64,000 nucleotides of DNA from Tetramitus jugosus (Eukaryota > Heterolobosea > Eutetramitea > Acrasida > Vahlkampfiidae). The notes under the pieces were generated by a model. That model did not search any database, had not been told where the DNA came from, and saw only the letters and a list, made by a program, of their open reading frames with translations. Both the position numbers and the translations under genes were made by a program. Where the stretch lies: positions 186,001 to 250,000 of the forward strand of contig OW569363.1 of NCBI GenBank assembly GCA_937625935.1. Direction: 5' to 3'. This document shows, piece by piece, positions 28,690 through 38,024 of this stretch (position 1 is the stretch's first letter; every line of letters starts with the position of its first letter).

Positions 28690-31600
28690 ATGACTCCCTT
28701 TGGTGATGATGAGGGTAGCAGTGAAGCTCACAATTTTATTCAAATGAATTACACCGCCTCTGCTTCTGTTGCTGGTGATGTTGCAAGACAATCCAACTAT
28801 CATGGTACTTCATCCATCTATGGCTCTCAAGCACTCAGAGATTCTACCAGGGAAAAATTGGGCATTGTTGATTTTTATAGAAACAAGACTTTGTTGTGCA
28901 CGGGTTGCACCGGTTTTTTGGGTAAGGTTCTCGTTGAAAAGCTCTTGAGGTCATTGCCAGAGATTCGTAGAGCTTACATCTTGGTTCGACCAAAGAAGAC
29001 TGGAACAGTGAAGGAGAGAATGACTGAAGAAATTTTGAGATCACCCATTATGGATCTACTGGTGAAGCAGTATGGTGGTGATAGAGAGGCGTTTGAGAGA
29101 TTTGCATTGAGCAAGTTGGTTGCTGTTCCTGGAGATGTCGCCACAGAGGATTTTATTCATTTACCGGAGGAGGAGAAGAATGTTTTGCGCAATGAAATTC
29201 AAGTCGTGATTCATAGTGCTGCGACAGTGGGATTTTCAGAGAGATTGGATGATTCGATTAAGTTGAATGTATATGGATCGTTGCGCGCAATGGAGTTTGC
29301 AAGATCATGTCCAAACATTTGTGTCTTCTCTCAGATTTCAACTGCTTACGTGAACGGTAACATGAAGTCTGGTAGTAGAGTTATGGAGAAGCAATATCCA
29401 CTCAAATTGCCTGGCAATGAGGACCCTGATGATTTTTGTAAGCGTGTTTTGCAAATGAACCCAGCTGAGATTGAAAAAACAACTCAGAAATGTCTGAGTC
29501 ACTTCAAATATCCAAACACATATACCTTTACAAAGAGACTGGCTGAAACTCTCATTACAAAGCGAAGAGGCACATTACCTATTGCAATTATCAGACCAAC
29601 AATTGTCGGTGCGGCAATGAAGGAACCATTCCCAGGATGGGTCGACACAATTTCTGCTGGAGGTTCAGTGTACTTGTTTGTTGGATTGGGAGTTCTCACT
29701 CTGATTCATGGTGATGTCAACAAGGTTTCTGACCAAGTACCTGTTGATTTGGTCGCGAATGCTATGATTGTTTGTACTGCTGATGTCGGTTCATCAAAGA
29801 TGAATGATGTTTGTAGAACATATCACATTGGTACAAGTGTGCCAAGGCCTGGTCGATGGAAGGACACAGTAGAGGGTATCATGAAATATTGGAATTCTCA
29901 TCAACCAACAAAAGCCATTGGTCCTGCTTCTTTCCAAATGATCAATAGTGAATTTTTCTATAATACTCAATTCTTCATGAGATATACGTGGTTGGCCAGA
30001 GTGTATGGAATTGTTGCATCAGCACTTCAAAATAAGAAACACTTGAAGATTGCAAGAGGTCTACAGAAGCTAGAGGACAGAGCCAATATGTTCTCCTCTA
30101 CATTTAAGCACTTTACTTCCAATGAATGGTTCTTTGAGACTGCTAACCTAGAATTGGCATTCTCTCAGTTGCCAGATGATGAAAAGAAGACATTTACTCT
30201 TGATTTCTCTGAGTTGGATTGGAGTACATATTTTGAGTATTTCTGTTACGGACTCCACAAGTTCATCTTGAAGGAGGACCCTGAGCCACCTACAAGACTC
30301 GATGTTTTGCGAAAGAACAAGGCTGATTTCCTCTCGGATCTCACCTTTAGTTTTTCTGCTGCAGGTGAGTTCAACAACAGATGGAGCAGAGAGGATTTGA
30401 AGAATATTGTTCTATCATCGAGTCGTGTTCAACTTGAGATTCAAAAGGAAGCTGAAAGAAAGTCCTTGCCTTACAGGGAGGTTGAGGAGCGTGCACAGTC
30501 GATTATGGAACTTATGTTTGCAAACCCAAAGTCATCAACCGTTCGATTCCTTACATGGGTTTTGCGAAAGATTTGGAGACAAATGTATGCCGCAATTATT
30601 GTCGATTCTCAGGAGTTAGGAAAGATTAAGGACTTGCTCAAGAGTGAATCGGCAGGCTCGGTTGTGTTCATTCCAACGCACAGAAGTTATATTGACTTTT
30701 TGATTTTGTCATATATCTTCTTTGCTTACTCTTTGCCAGTACCTCATGTTGCTGCTGGAGAGGACTTTTTGAACATGTTCCTTGTGAGAGACATGTTCCG
30801 TCACTCAGGTGCGTTCTTCTTGAGACGACAGTTTGGAGATGATAGTCTTTATCGATCTATCTTTACAGAGTATGTCCAACAACTGTTGGTTGATGGATGT
30901 CCGGTTGAATTCTTTGTCGAGGGTACAAGAAGCAGAAATGGAAAGACTTTGCAGCCTAAACTCGGCTTGTTGAACATTATTGCTGAATCATATTTGGAAA
31001 AGAAGGTACCAAATATCACAATTGTACCTGTCAACATCTCCTATGAGCGAATTTTGGAGGGTGAGTCCTATTCTTCCGAACTTCTTGGTGAACCAAAGAC
31101 AAGAGAATCCTTGAGTGGTTTGATTAAGGCACGAGATGTTCTTCGTAATCGCTATGGCGACATTCAGGTAAAGGTTGCAAATCCAATTTCTTTGAAAGAC
31201 TACGTTGCTCAAGCAACAGATGAGATTAGAAATGAAGATGATGGACAGCATTTTGATCCATTTGCAGATACAGGATCCAAGCATAAGCTTATCAGAAAGT
31301 TGGCTTACTCTATCACTCATGAATTGAATCAAGCAGCTGTTATCATGCCTACCAGTTTAGTCGCCACCATCTTACTATCATTTAGGGATGGAATTAGTTT
31401 GGAAGAATTAATCTTGAAGACTACATGGTTGAAGCAACAAATTGTATTGAGAGATGGACGTATCAATTGGGAAGAACAGCAAAGTTCTTCTGCTGTTGTT
31501 GATCGTGCATTGTCTCTTCTCAACAATTTGGTTGTTAAGCGAAGACATATGATCGAACCAGCTATTGAGGCCAAGGCGGATTATAAGAAGACAATTCAAT

Positions 31601-32370
31601 TGAGTTGTTACAGAAATCAATTGATTCACTTATTCGTGAGTGAATCATATGTATCATGTGCGATCGAATCCTTTGGATCCATGAGACATGAGGGTATCAG
31701 CAGAAAAGATTTAATTCAGACTGCCAAGTATATTGCCTCCCTATTCTCGATTGAATTCACGAATAGAATTAATCCAGACCTTCCAGAAGATTTCGATGCC
31801 ATCATCGACACCATGATTGACAGACAAATTATACAGTCAAGAATGGACGAGGATGATCATAAGGAGTTGATTTATGTCCACCAATCAGGTAATAATGAAA
31901 TGCACGCCTTCTTGTGCTCTCTATTGTGGCCATTTGTTGAAAGTTATTGGGCAACAAGCTTCGGTTTGCTTTCTCTGTTGTTCACAGGCACTGAATCAGA
32001 GCATGATAAGAATGGTGTCAAAGAAACCGTTCTATTGCAACGAATTCAATGGTTGGCTGAGAAATTGTACTTTGATGGAAAGATTTACTATTATGAATCA
32101 TGTTCAATGGACACGATCAAGAATGCTGTCTCCACATTCCTCTCCTGGAAGATCTTAAAGCGAGTGAAGAAGGACGAGGAAGTTGGAAAGGGTAAGAAGG
32201 CAACAACTGTTCGAGAGGCTTATCTACAATTGGTTACTCCATACACCGAGATGGACAAGATGTTTGATGTTGTGGAGCAAATTCAGAAAGTGAGAAGAGT
32301 CGCCCTCCACCACAACAAGCCAACGGAGAGAGGGCTATTGCCTGGCATGCACCTCTTATCAAGATTATAA
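28690..32370 (+). CDS. Bifunctional fatty acyl-CoA reductase / DHAP acyltransferase (ether-lipid synthesis)
   Basis: A single 1,226-residue frame fuses two enzymes. Residues about 55-600 are a fatty acyl-CoA reductase: NADPH site 'TGCTGFLGK' (71-79), active-site Tyr278/Lys282 in 'YTFTK', and the FAR C-terminal region. Residues about 640-1200 are a PlsB-type acyltransferase: 'HRSYIDF' (His664, Asp669) and 'FVEGTRSRNGKTLQPKLGLL' (Glu744 region), closest to peroxisomal DHAP acyltransferase (GNPAT). The C-terminus is Ser-Arg-Leu, a PTS1 signal. DHAPAT makes acyl-DHAP and FAR makes the fatty alcohol that replaces the acyl chain, so both alkyl-DHAP precursors would come from one peroxisomal protein. 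A similar fusion (FARAT) is known in Dictyostelium. No intron. The upstream in-frame ATG at 28555 was rejected as 5' UTR. Confidence 0.92.
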   Translation: MTPFGDDEGSSEAHNFIQMNYTASASVAGDVARQSNYHGTSSIYGSQALRDSTREKLGIVDFYRNKTLLCTGCTGFLGKVLVEKLLRSLPEIRRAYILVRPKKTGTVKERMTEEILRSPIMDLLVKQYGGDREAFERFALSKLVAVPGDVATEDFIHLPEEEKNVLRNEIQVVIHSAATVGFSERLDDSIKLNVYGSLRAMEFARSCPNICVFSQISTAYVNGNMKSGSRVMEKQYPLKLPGNEDPDDFCKRVLQMNPAEIEKTTQKCLSHFKYPNTYTFTKRLAETLITKRRGTLPIAIIRPTIVGAAMKEPFPGWVDTISAGGSVYLFVGLGVLTLIHGDVNKVSDQVPVDLVANAMIVCTADVGSSKMNDVCRTYHIGTSVPRPGRWKDTVEGIMKYWNSHQPTKAIGPASFQMINSEFFYNTQFFMRYTWLARVYGIVASALQNKKHLKIARGLQKLEDRANMFSSTFKHFTSNEWFFETANLELAFSQLPDDEKKTFTLDFSELDWSTYFEYFCYGLHKFILKEDPEPPTRLDVLRKNKADFLSDLTFSFSAAGEFNNRWSREDLKNIVLSSSRVQLEIQKEAERKSLPYREVEERAQSIMELMFANPKSSTVRFLTWVLRKIWRQMYAAIIVDSQELGKIKDLLKSESAGSVVFIPTHRSYIDFLILSYIFFAYSLPVPHVAAGEDFLNMFLVRDMFRHSGAFFLRRQFGDDSLYRSIFTEYVQQLLVDGCPVEFFVEGTRSRNGKTLQPKLGLLNIIAESYLEKKVPNITIVPVNISYERILEGESYSSELLGEPKTRESLSGLIKARDVLRNRYGDIQVKVANPISLKDYVAQATDEIRNEDDGQHFDPFADTGSKHKLIRKLAYSITHELNQAAVIMPTSLVATILLSFRDGISLEELILKTTWLKQQIVLRDGRINWEEQQSSSAVVDRALSLLNNLVVKRRHMIEPAIEAKADYKKTIQLSCYRNQLIHLFVSESYVSCAIESFGSMRHEGISRKDLIQTAKYIASLFSIEFTNRINPDLPEDFDAIIDTMIDRQIIQSRMDEDDHKELIYVHQSGNNEMHAFLCSLLWPFVESYWATSFGLLSLLFTGTESEHDKNGVKETVLLQRIQWLAEKLYFDGKIYYYESCSMDTIKNAVSTFLSWKILKRVKKDEEVGKGKKATTVREAYLQLVTPYTEMDKMFDVVEQIQKVRRVALHHNKPTERGLLPGMHLLSRL

Positions 32371-32479
32371 TAACACCACAACTAAAAAAATTTCTTTGAA
32401 AGACTTGTCACTTTGTCTGTCCTTTTACCACAGGAATTGGAGGAAAGTGCCCACCACGATGTTGCAGGAGAAACAAAAC

Positions 32480-32552
32480 TGGAGCCACAGGGAATCGAAC
32501 CCTGGACCTCATGCATGCAAAGCACGCGCTCTACCAACTGAGCCATGACCCC
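32480..32552 (-). tRNA. tRNA-Ala (TGC anticodon)
   Basis: This is a 73-nt cloverleaf on the minus strand. The acceptor is GGGGTCA paired with TGGCTCC (two G-T wobbles), the D arm is GCTC-AGTTGGTA-GAGC, the anticodon arm is CGTGC-TTTGCAT-GCATG with TGC, the T arm is CAGGG-TTCGATT-CCCTG, and the discriminator is A. No intron. It lies between the FAR-DHAPAT gene and a retroelement relic. Confidence 0.93.
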
Positions 32553-32639
32553 TGATATTCTTGATCCCATCTTTGATTTACTGCACGGATTCAAGCATTG
32601 GGAGAAAAAAGTGTTCGTGCCTACCTGAACTGCTGGGCA

Positions 32640-32861
32640 AACCATGCAAGATAAGGAGTGGAACAACTTTCTCAAGTGCACTTTTGGCCTCGAAAGAAAG
32701 GAAATGTGGTTCTATCATCATTTTAAGTGGAACTCTCCACACAAGAACTGGCCTTCGAATGCTGGATAATTCACTGATAGAGCACTTGCACACACTGTTG
32801 CAAAGCTCCAGAAACCATAGTGCATCTGCTTGTGGAGTGCCAGTTCTATCTGCAGGCATGA
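32640..32861 (+). pseudogene. Decayed C-terminal fragment of a non-LTR retrotransposon reverse transcriptase
   Basis: Two frames carry pieces of the end of a LINE-type polyprotein. One reads 'LSGTLHTRTGLRMLDNS' (about 32718-32770), like the 'TGxLPTRxRLxRM' run that precedes the terminal zinc knuckle. The other (32787-32861) reads 'CTHCCKAPETIVHLLVECQF', with the C-x2-C-x8-H-x4-C spacing of the RT-associated zinc knuckle. A frameshift and stop codons separate them, so the element is dead. It lies directly 5' of tRNA-Ala, pointing away from it. Ends, tail and target duplication could not be found. The recognition is by motif only. Confidence 0.45.
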
Positions 32862-33058
32862 AACAATCTCATTTCGGATCAAAACAAAATGTTTTATCTT
32901 TCTTTGTTTCTTTTATTGAAAGCCAAGTAAGTAGGCATATGAGCTTGTTGTCTGGCGACACCCACACATTTTGAGTGTCTAGTAGTGTACACATTAGTTT
33001 CGAACAAATGGTTGGTTGTTCTTCACTTCTCATCTGAATAAAAAACTACATAAGCTTT

Positions 33059-33736
33059 TTAAACAATACCAGTGATTGGCTTTGGCTTCTCCCGTCGTAT
33101 GAATCCAACGAGATACAAAATAGCAGCAGCCACAAATCCAAAAGCGCCCAACACAGTCTGTGGACTAAAGCACAAATACACACTCAAACAAACACACAAA
33201 ATACACTGTATCAAGTAGTTTGCAAAGATTGTCAACGGCCAACAAATCCACTTTGGCCACCCCCTTGGCTCCAAATTTGCCTCTACGGAATCCTCCATTT
33301 TCTCCTGCGTGTTAAAGTCGGAAATAAAATGCCAAATATAGATCAAAACACTGACGCAGATGGCGTAGATGCCGGGTCCTAGGTACTTGAGTCTCTGTGT
33401 CATGGCCAAATCGATCACACCCAACAAGAACAGAATATACATGTTTGCAGTGACAATGTGTCGAGCAAACGGAGCAAACTGCAGTCCATCAGTCACTGAT
33501 TTCTTTGGTGGTGGCTTGTATTTGCTACCACTTCGTTGTCTTCCACCACCTCCGCCTCCAGTGCCTCCAGTGCCTCCACCACCACCACCGCCTCTGCCTC
33601 CAGTCTTTTCAGTCGTTGCTGATGTTTGGTCATTGAGTTCAATGGTGTAGGATGTGATGGTGGGTGGAGGAAGAACACCATTGAGAGATGAAGGTGGAGA
33701 TGTTGTTGATGATGTTGTTGTCGTAGTGGTGGACAT
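33059..33736 (-). CDS. Four-span membrane protein resembling p22phox (cytochrome b-245 light chain)
   Basis: The 225-residue protein has a disordered N-terminus (Thr/Ser run, then a Gly-rich tract near 33540-33600) followed by four hydrophobic spans: 'NMYILFLLGVIDLAM', 'GPGIYAICVSVLIYIWHF', 'FANYLIQCILCVCLSVYLCF' and 'VLGAFGFVAAAILYLVGF'. Two helices, a roughly 35-residue cytosolic linker with Arg/Pro, two helices, then a basic Pro-containing tail ('RREKPKPI') is the layout of p22phox, the partner that stabilises NOX-type NADPH oxidases. The similarity is in layout and scattered residues, so other small tetraspan families remain possible. No NOX gene is in the window. Confidence 0.5.
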   Translation of the reverse strand: MSTTTTTTSSTTSPPSSLNGVLPPPTITSYTIELNDQTSATTEKTGGRGGGGGGGTGGTGGGGGGRQRSGSKYKPPPKKSVTDGLQFAPFARHIVTANMYILFLLGVIDLAMTQRLKYLGPGIYAICVSVLIYIWHFISDFNTQEKMEDSVEANLEPRGWPKWICWPLTIFANYLIQCILCVCLSVYLCFSPQTVLGAFGFVAAAILYLVGFIRREKPKPITGIV

Positions 33737-33949
33737 TGTTATATTGTTGTTTTATTCTCTTCGGATGTTTGATTGTTTTTTTGCAATGGAAGATGATGAT
33801 TTGTTTTGGGAGACACGACATGACATGGGACGCGAATCAATTGTCTGAATCTCCGACATGGGTGCATGAATTGGGCGAATGGGAGGTGCGATTATGGTGG
33901 TCATGAGTTCTGGTTGGTGAGAATGGAATGCAGGATCTACTTTACAAAA

Positions 33950-34323
33950 TCATGATTTGAACTCGAGGAAAGATGGCAAGAGGACTGTGTTGAAGAAATG
34001 GAATACCTTGGGGTGAACCGATTAAGGTTCATTGTTGATTTTCCAGCTCTTTAACACAGTCTTCTCATCATCTTACCTCTCTTGAAGATGGTGGAAGTAA
34101 TCTCTTGGGCCTCAGTGATCTTTGAATCATCTTGTCCTTGTTTCCTACGTTGAGCTCCTCATTGTTGTGATGATCGTCGGTGGACAACAACTTGAATTCA
34201 TGGAATACCTGTTTGATTTCAACAAAAGTGTGTGAGTGGGTTTGTTTGGAGCTAACACCAAACAGAAAAGAAATAAGATTCTTCTGAAAAATCAGTACGA
34301 TGGTGGATGAATGCCCTTGCCAT
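33950..34323 (-). CDS. Possible small three-exon gene, 82 residues
   Basis: Exons 34264-34323, 34077-34208 and 33950-34006 can be joined in phase 0 by two introns (GTTTGG/AACAG, 55 nt; GTAAGA/CCAAG, 70 nt). The middle exon reads as polar, protein-like sequence ('VFHEFKLLSTDDHHNNEELN ... SLRPKRLLPPSSRE'), and its boundary sites fit the splice consensus of this genome. Exons 2 and 3 both begin with the same nonamer GTATTCCAT, which could be coincidence or a duplicated splice region. No family recognised. The first exon and its start codon are the weakest part. Confidence 0.3.
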
Positions 34324-34796
34324 GAGTTGAGCCCTTTTGCGGCAATTGAAACACAAAAACAGATTCCGGACACTAAATCAATGAACACTGGTCCTTTTAT
34401 CCGGAAAGCGAGCGCCCAAATAGTAAAGATTTACAGTCTCGAAGAAGAATAAAAATCCACAATCGGTGAGTCGCGCCTTTGTCTGATGAACGGTGCTCCG
34501 CGCGGTACATCAGCAAAGGAACACGCAGTCGAAGGAGTCCAATAAACCCACGAAATTTTTTTATTGTGTTTTGATTCTTTGTTGTTGGTTGATTGTTGTG
34601 AGTTACTTGTATCGGCTATGGCCAGTGTGTGAGGAATTCTAAATGAACAAGCATTTAGACCCAAGGGGTGTCGGAACCCTCCATTCCAAACGACTTGACT
34701 AATTTCAAACAGCCATGCAAGAGTCCATTCACCATAATGGGTTATGAGATGGATACAGACAACGTCACATAGAATAAAACAATTTGCGCCTAATCA
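34324..34796. other. Intergenic region, no gene seen
   Basis: A 77-codon minus-strand frame (34431-34664) lacks an ATG at its head and has no motif. A short CG-rich patch (CCGCGCGG) lies near 34499-34506. Nothing else is supported. Confidence 0.4.
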
Positions 34797-35990
34797 TTAA
34801 TAATATGCCTTCAATTGTCGAATCTCTATGAAAGCTGGATCTCCGTTGGAACCATCATTCGCAGCTTCAATGCGCATGTACCTACTGCGCACTGGTGGGA
34901 ATGTGAACACTGTAGGGTTGACTACTGTCGTATCTGATTGTGAAGTACCAATGGAAACGTTGGACATGGGTACGATACGGGTCCAATTTGTGCTATCGAT
35001 AGATGCATTAATGTTGTTCTGCAATAAATCCATATTGGTCGTCTGATCATAATAGGACACGGCTATATGGGTCACTTGTCCGTCAGATCTCATAGGAAAC
35101 ACGTACACAGTTGAGAATTGATAAGTTTTACCCATATCAATCACAAGTCTACCGATTGATATTCCAGGATTGTTATTCACCCAAACACTACCAGTTGCTG
35201 TGTTTGAACGATAGGACTCAAAGGGATTATCAATGGAGTCACCACTACCACCACCAGTGTTGGTTGAAGGAGGGGTTTGGCTAATGAGACAACCATTGTT
35301 GGACCAGCTGCTCTCCACTGTTCCATTCATTGTTCCTGCATTGTACACTGTGGCACCATTGAGGCCATCGATATAAATGACCTTTGCTGTGCCTCCTGTT
35401 TGTACCTCATTCAGAATATTGAGACCCATGTCTTGTTGCTCATCCAGATATCCATCCTTGGCCAAGGGTGAACCATTCTGGTCCAATAAAGCAATACCAT
35501 AGTAGCGCGCCTCATCCAGGACTAGTTTACGCTTCTGTGCATCCAATGGCAGTACCGTAAATCCGTTTCTCAACTGATCCAATATGTAAGCAAAGGCTTT
35601 TCCGTTCCTATCGATAAAATATCGGCCTTCCTCATCCGGTCTCACCAAAAAAGCACCACTAAACATCATATACAGCAGAGAATGGTTTGGAGCACCTCTC
35701 AATGTATCCAGTGATGTGCTATAGTGAACACCTCCGACATTAAGTCGAATGATCGAGGAAAACAACACCAAATCGGATTGCTTTTCACTCAGCAGTTGCT
35801 CCACTTTTTGATTCTCAAATAGTTCTCTCTTTTGTCGCAGCTCTTGCCTCTGTTGGTTCACAGCTTCTCTCTGATGGGAAAGTTGTCTTTGCAGATGTTC
35901 ATGCACCAGGATTTCCAAATGACCTGAGATGGTTTCTTCAATATTGGACAGAGAAGAATCGATGGCTGTTTTCAATGTTTCACTTATCAT
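34797..35990 (-). CDS. BTB/T1 (KCTD-type) domain protein with C-terminal discoidin-like domain
   Basis: The 397-residue protein has three parts. Residues 1-75 are a coiled coil ('QRQELRQKRELFENQKVEQL'). Residues about 80-170 are a potassium-channel T1-type BTB domain: 'IIRLNVGGVHYSTSLDTLRG', 'DEEGRYFIDRNGKAFAYILD' and 'LRNG', as in KCTD proteins, which oligomerise and often recruit Cul3. Residues about 215-397 form a beta-rich domain ('IGRLVIDMGKTYQFSTVYVF', 'WTRIVPM', ending 'RYMRIEAANDGSNG ... FIEIRQLKAYY') typical of the F5/8C (discoidin) galactose-binding fold. No signal peptide, so cytosolic. The BTB call is firm; the discoidin call is from the strand pattern and the Arg-Tyr-(Met/Val)-Arg-Ile ending. 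Confidence 0.85.
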   Translation of the reverse strand: MISETLKTAIDSSLSNIEETISGHLEILVHEHLQRQLSHQREAVNQQRQELRQKRELFENQKVEQLLSEKQSDLVLFSSIIRLNVGGVHYSTSLDTLRGAPNHSLLYMMFSGAFLVRPDEEGRYFIDRNGKAFAYILDQLRNGFTVLPLDAQKRKLVLDEARYYGIALLDQNGSPLAKDGYLDEQQDMGLNILNEVQTGGTAKVIYIDGLNGATVYNAGTMNGTVESSWSNNGCLISQTPPSTNTGGGSGDSIDNPFESYRSNTATGSVWVNNNPGISIGRLVIDMGKTYQFSTVYVFPMRSDGQVTHIAVSYYDQTTNMDLLQNNINASIDSTNWTRIVPMSNVSIGTSQSDTTVVNPTVFTFPPVRSRYMRIEAANDGSNGDPAFIEIRQLKAYY

Positions 35991-36149
35991 TGGTCAAATG
36001 AATTGTTTTTTGTGTGTTTGTTTGGGTTGTTTTGCGAGCTGGTTTTTGGCAAGTTCGCATCAGAGTTCGCACACAAGAATGATCTTTCTGCTTATTCTTG
36101 CTGGGCCAGAACTCAATTTATGATGGTTATTATTGTTTATTATTTACTA

Positions 36150-37508
36150 TTACTGAGGGTAGATGTTGAAGTTGTTGACTGAGCAAACTCCTAAGTTTGT
36201 TGGTTGTCGTACAGCAGCATTGGGTGCTAACCGGTAGTCATCTGTTGGTATCATCGCTGGAGATTGGTACCAGATTTGTGGAGGTGGTTGGAGAATCGTA
36301 TTGCTAGGTATGAATGGGCTTTCTCCACACCTCATTGGAGTGGCTATGGTATCACACGAGGGAACAAGGTTACTCATGGTGGTGTACTCTTGTTCAGATG
36401 ATACAGAGTGCACGGTTAGTACAGATGCTTGGCGATGAGATGGTGGTAGGTTGGCTTGTGGAACGCAGCAAGGTTGTTGAACCATGTTATCGAACAATGT
36501 ATCAAAGTTCCTTGAAGACACAGATGAGGACGACGCGGTGGATGCGGGACCAGACTGCGATACACTTCCGTAGCTACATTGCACCTCGTCCGGTGCACTG
36601 TACTTGAAGCGCTTGTACTCTGGTTCGTACCCTCTCTGCTCGTACTGCATCCTCGAGGGATCTTCCTCTTCATTTTCCTGATCATCGTCAAAGTCATTTG
36701 ACCATTCTTCTTCTCCGAGCGAGTCTTCTTCACTGTAATTGGTACAGTCACTGTCTGTTGTTGACATACATGTGGACATCATTGGGTTCATAGGATTCAT
36801 CATAGGTCCAGTAAAAGATGGTTGCATAATCTCATTCGAGTAGGCATTAGAAGCCATGTTGGGAGACAGAAACAGAACGGGACCAATGATCATTGGTTGT
36901 TGCATGATCCGATTGGTGGATGCGAGAGATCTCTTCATCTTGAATGACTTTCGTTTCTCTCGACGAATGGCTCTCTTCTTCTTCATGAGCAGGAAACGGT
37001 CCTGTTTCTGAGCTTGAACCTGCTCATTCTGTTTCTCTTCGTCCTCGCTGTAGTCCACAAAGCTCTTGAAGCTCTGGTACTGGAGCAGAATGAGCATACT
37101 ACTTGCACATGAATCGTCAGGACATTCAATCTTGTATTTGTTCATGCATTCCGGAAGAGGCTGAATGAGTTCCGGGTCAATGGCCTTGATTTGGTTGTCC
37201 AGGACCTTTTGGAACTCGAGTCTCTCTTGCATTTTGATAATTTCTTCTTCATCATCCTCGAGCTTTAATTTTCTGGGCTTTCTTGGTCTACTGTTGCCGT
37301 GGTGTTTCCTAGTTTGAGAGGCTGGTTTTTCATTAGTGTCTCCTAACTTCTTATTTACATTGTGTGCACGACTCTCGTCTGAGTTGATGGTATGAAGTTG
37401 ATTGTAGATGTCCATGAATGGATTGAAATCTTCTTGTTGGGGCGGTTCTTCAGAACTCCTAATTGATGTGGGCATTGTGTCAATTTTGGCTTGTTTTGGT
37501 TCAGTCAT
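36150..37508 (-). CDS. Unknown 452-residue, largely disordered, probably nuclear protein
   Basis: The frame is intact with no intron. It has a basic patch ('HHGNSRPRKPRKLKLE'), a short helical segment ('IIKMQERLEFQKVLDNQIKA') followed by 'DPELIQPLPECMNKYKIECP', and a very basic run ('KKKRAIRREKRKSFKMKR') that would act as a nuclear localisation signal. After this come Met/Pro/Asn-rich stretches and an acidic block ('DFDDDQENEEEDPS'). The C-terminal third is Ser/Gln/Pro-rich. This composition fits a transcription-related factor, but no DNA-binding domain is recognised. Confidence 0.6.
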   Translation of the reverse strand: MTEPKQAKIDTMPTSIRSSEEPPQQEDFNPFMDIYNQLHTINSDESRAHNVNKKLGDTNEKPASQTRKHHGNSRPRKPRKLKLEDDEEEIIKMQERLEFQKVLDNQIKAIDPELIQPLPECMNKYKIECPDDSCASSMLILLQYQSFKSFVDYSEDEEKQNEQVQAQKQDRFLLMKKKRAIRREKRKSFKMKRSLASTNRIMQQPMIIGPVLFLSPNMASNAYSNEIMQPSFTGPMMNPMNPMMSTCMSTTDSDCTNYSEEDSLGEEEWSNDFDDDQENEEEDPSRMQYEQRGYEPEYKRFKYSAPDEVQCSYGSVSQSGPASTASSSSVSSRNFDTLFDNMVQQPCCVPQANLPPSHRQASVLTVHSVSSEQEYTTMSNLVPSCDTIATPMRCGESPFIPSNTILQPPPQIWYQSPAMIPTDDYRLAPNAAVRQPTNLGVCSVNNFNIYPQ

Positions 37509-38024
37509 CCCTTGTTGCAGAGGAATGGGGAATGTCCGTTTAATTTTTACTCTCTGACCAGGTTGTTGTTCAGTCTCCTTTTCTTTTCGTTTGTTATTAT
37601 TAAATTGTGGTACTGGAGAGTTGTATGAATGTTGTATTGCGGTTTTATAGGAACATATTGATTGATTAGTATACCATGGTCGAGCTATTTTGAGGTGGAT
37701 CTACAAAAGGATAAGATCTGGATATGGAGATCTTGTCCTTCGATCTTGATAAAAACGCGTTCAGATCAAGGTATTTTAGGCGATGAACTGCCAAAAGCAG
37801 GTCAATCCACTGGACGCATCTCTTCGGATCTTTCTATTTCTTTAAGAGGCACGGGTGTTGACTGTATTTTAGGAGTGGAGCATTTCATTGATAAACACAC
37901 CAAAAAAATAAGTGTTGTAACAGTCGTAATTCCTTGTTTTAGGTTACGTCCGAACTTTGCTGATCCACAGCTCTAATAAAAATATCTAATTCATATTCTG
38001 TGCGAGTACACACGTGTACATTCT
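37509..38024. other. Intergenic region with an unassigned open frame
   Basis: A plus-strand frame stays open for 104 codons (37662-37976) and reads fairly protein-like ('GTGVDCILGVEHFIDKHTKK'), but it has no ATG at its head. Splice-like acceptor sites occur at 37650 (TTTTATAG) and 37942 (TTGTTTTAG). It could be the 3' part of a short spliced gene or a decayed gene. I do not recognise it. Confidence 0.3.

Noticed and set aside
34431-34664. 77-codon minus-strand frame
   Set aside because: No ATG start, no motif, and no consistent splice to the neighbouring candidate exons.
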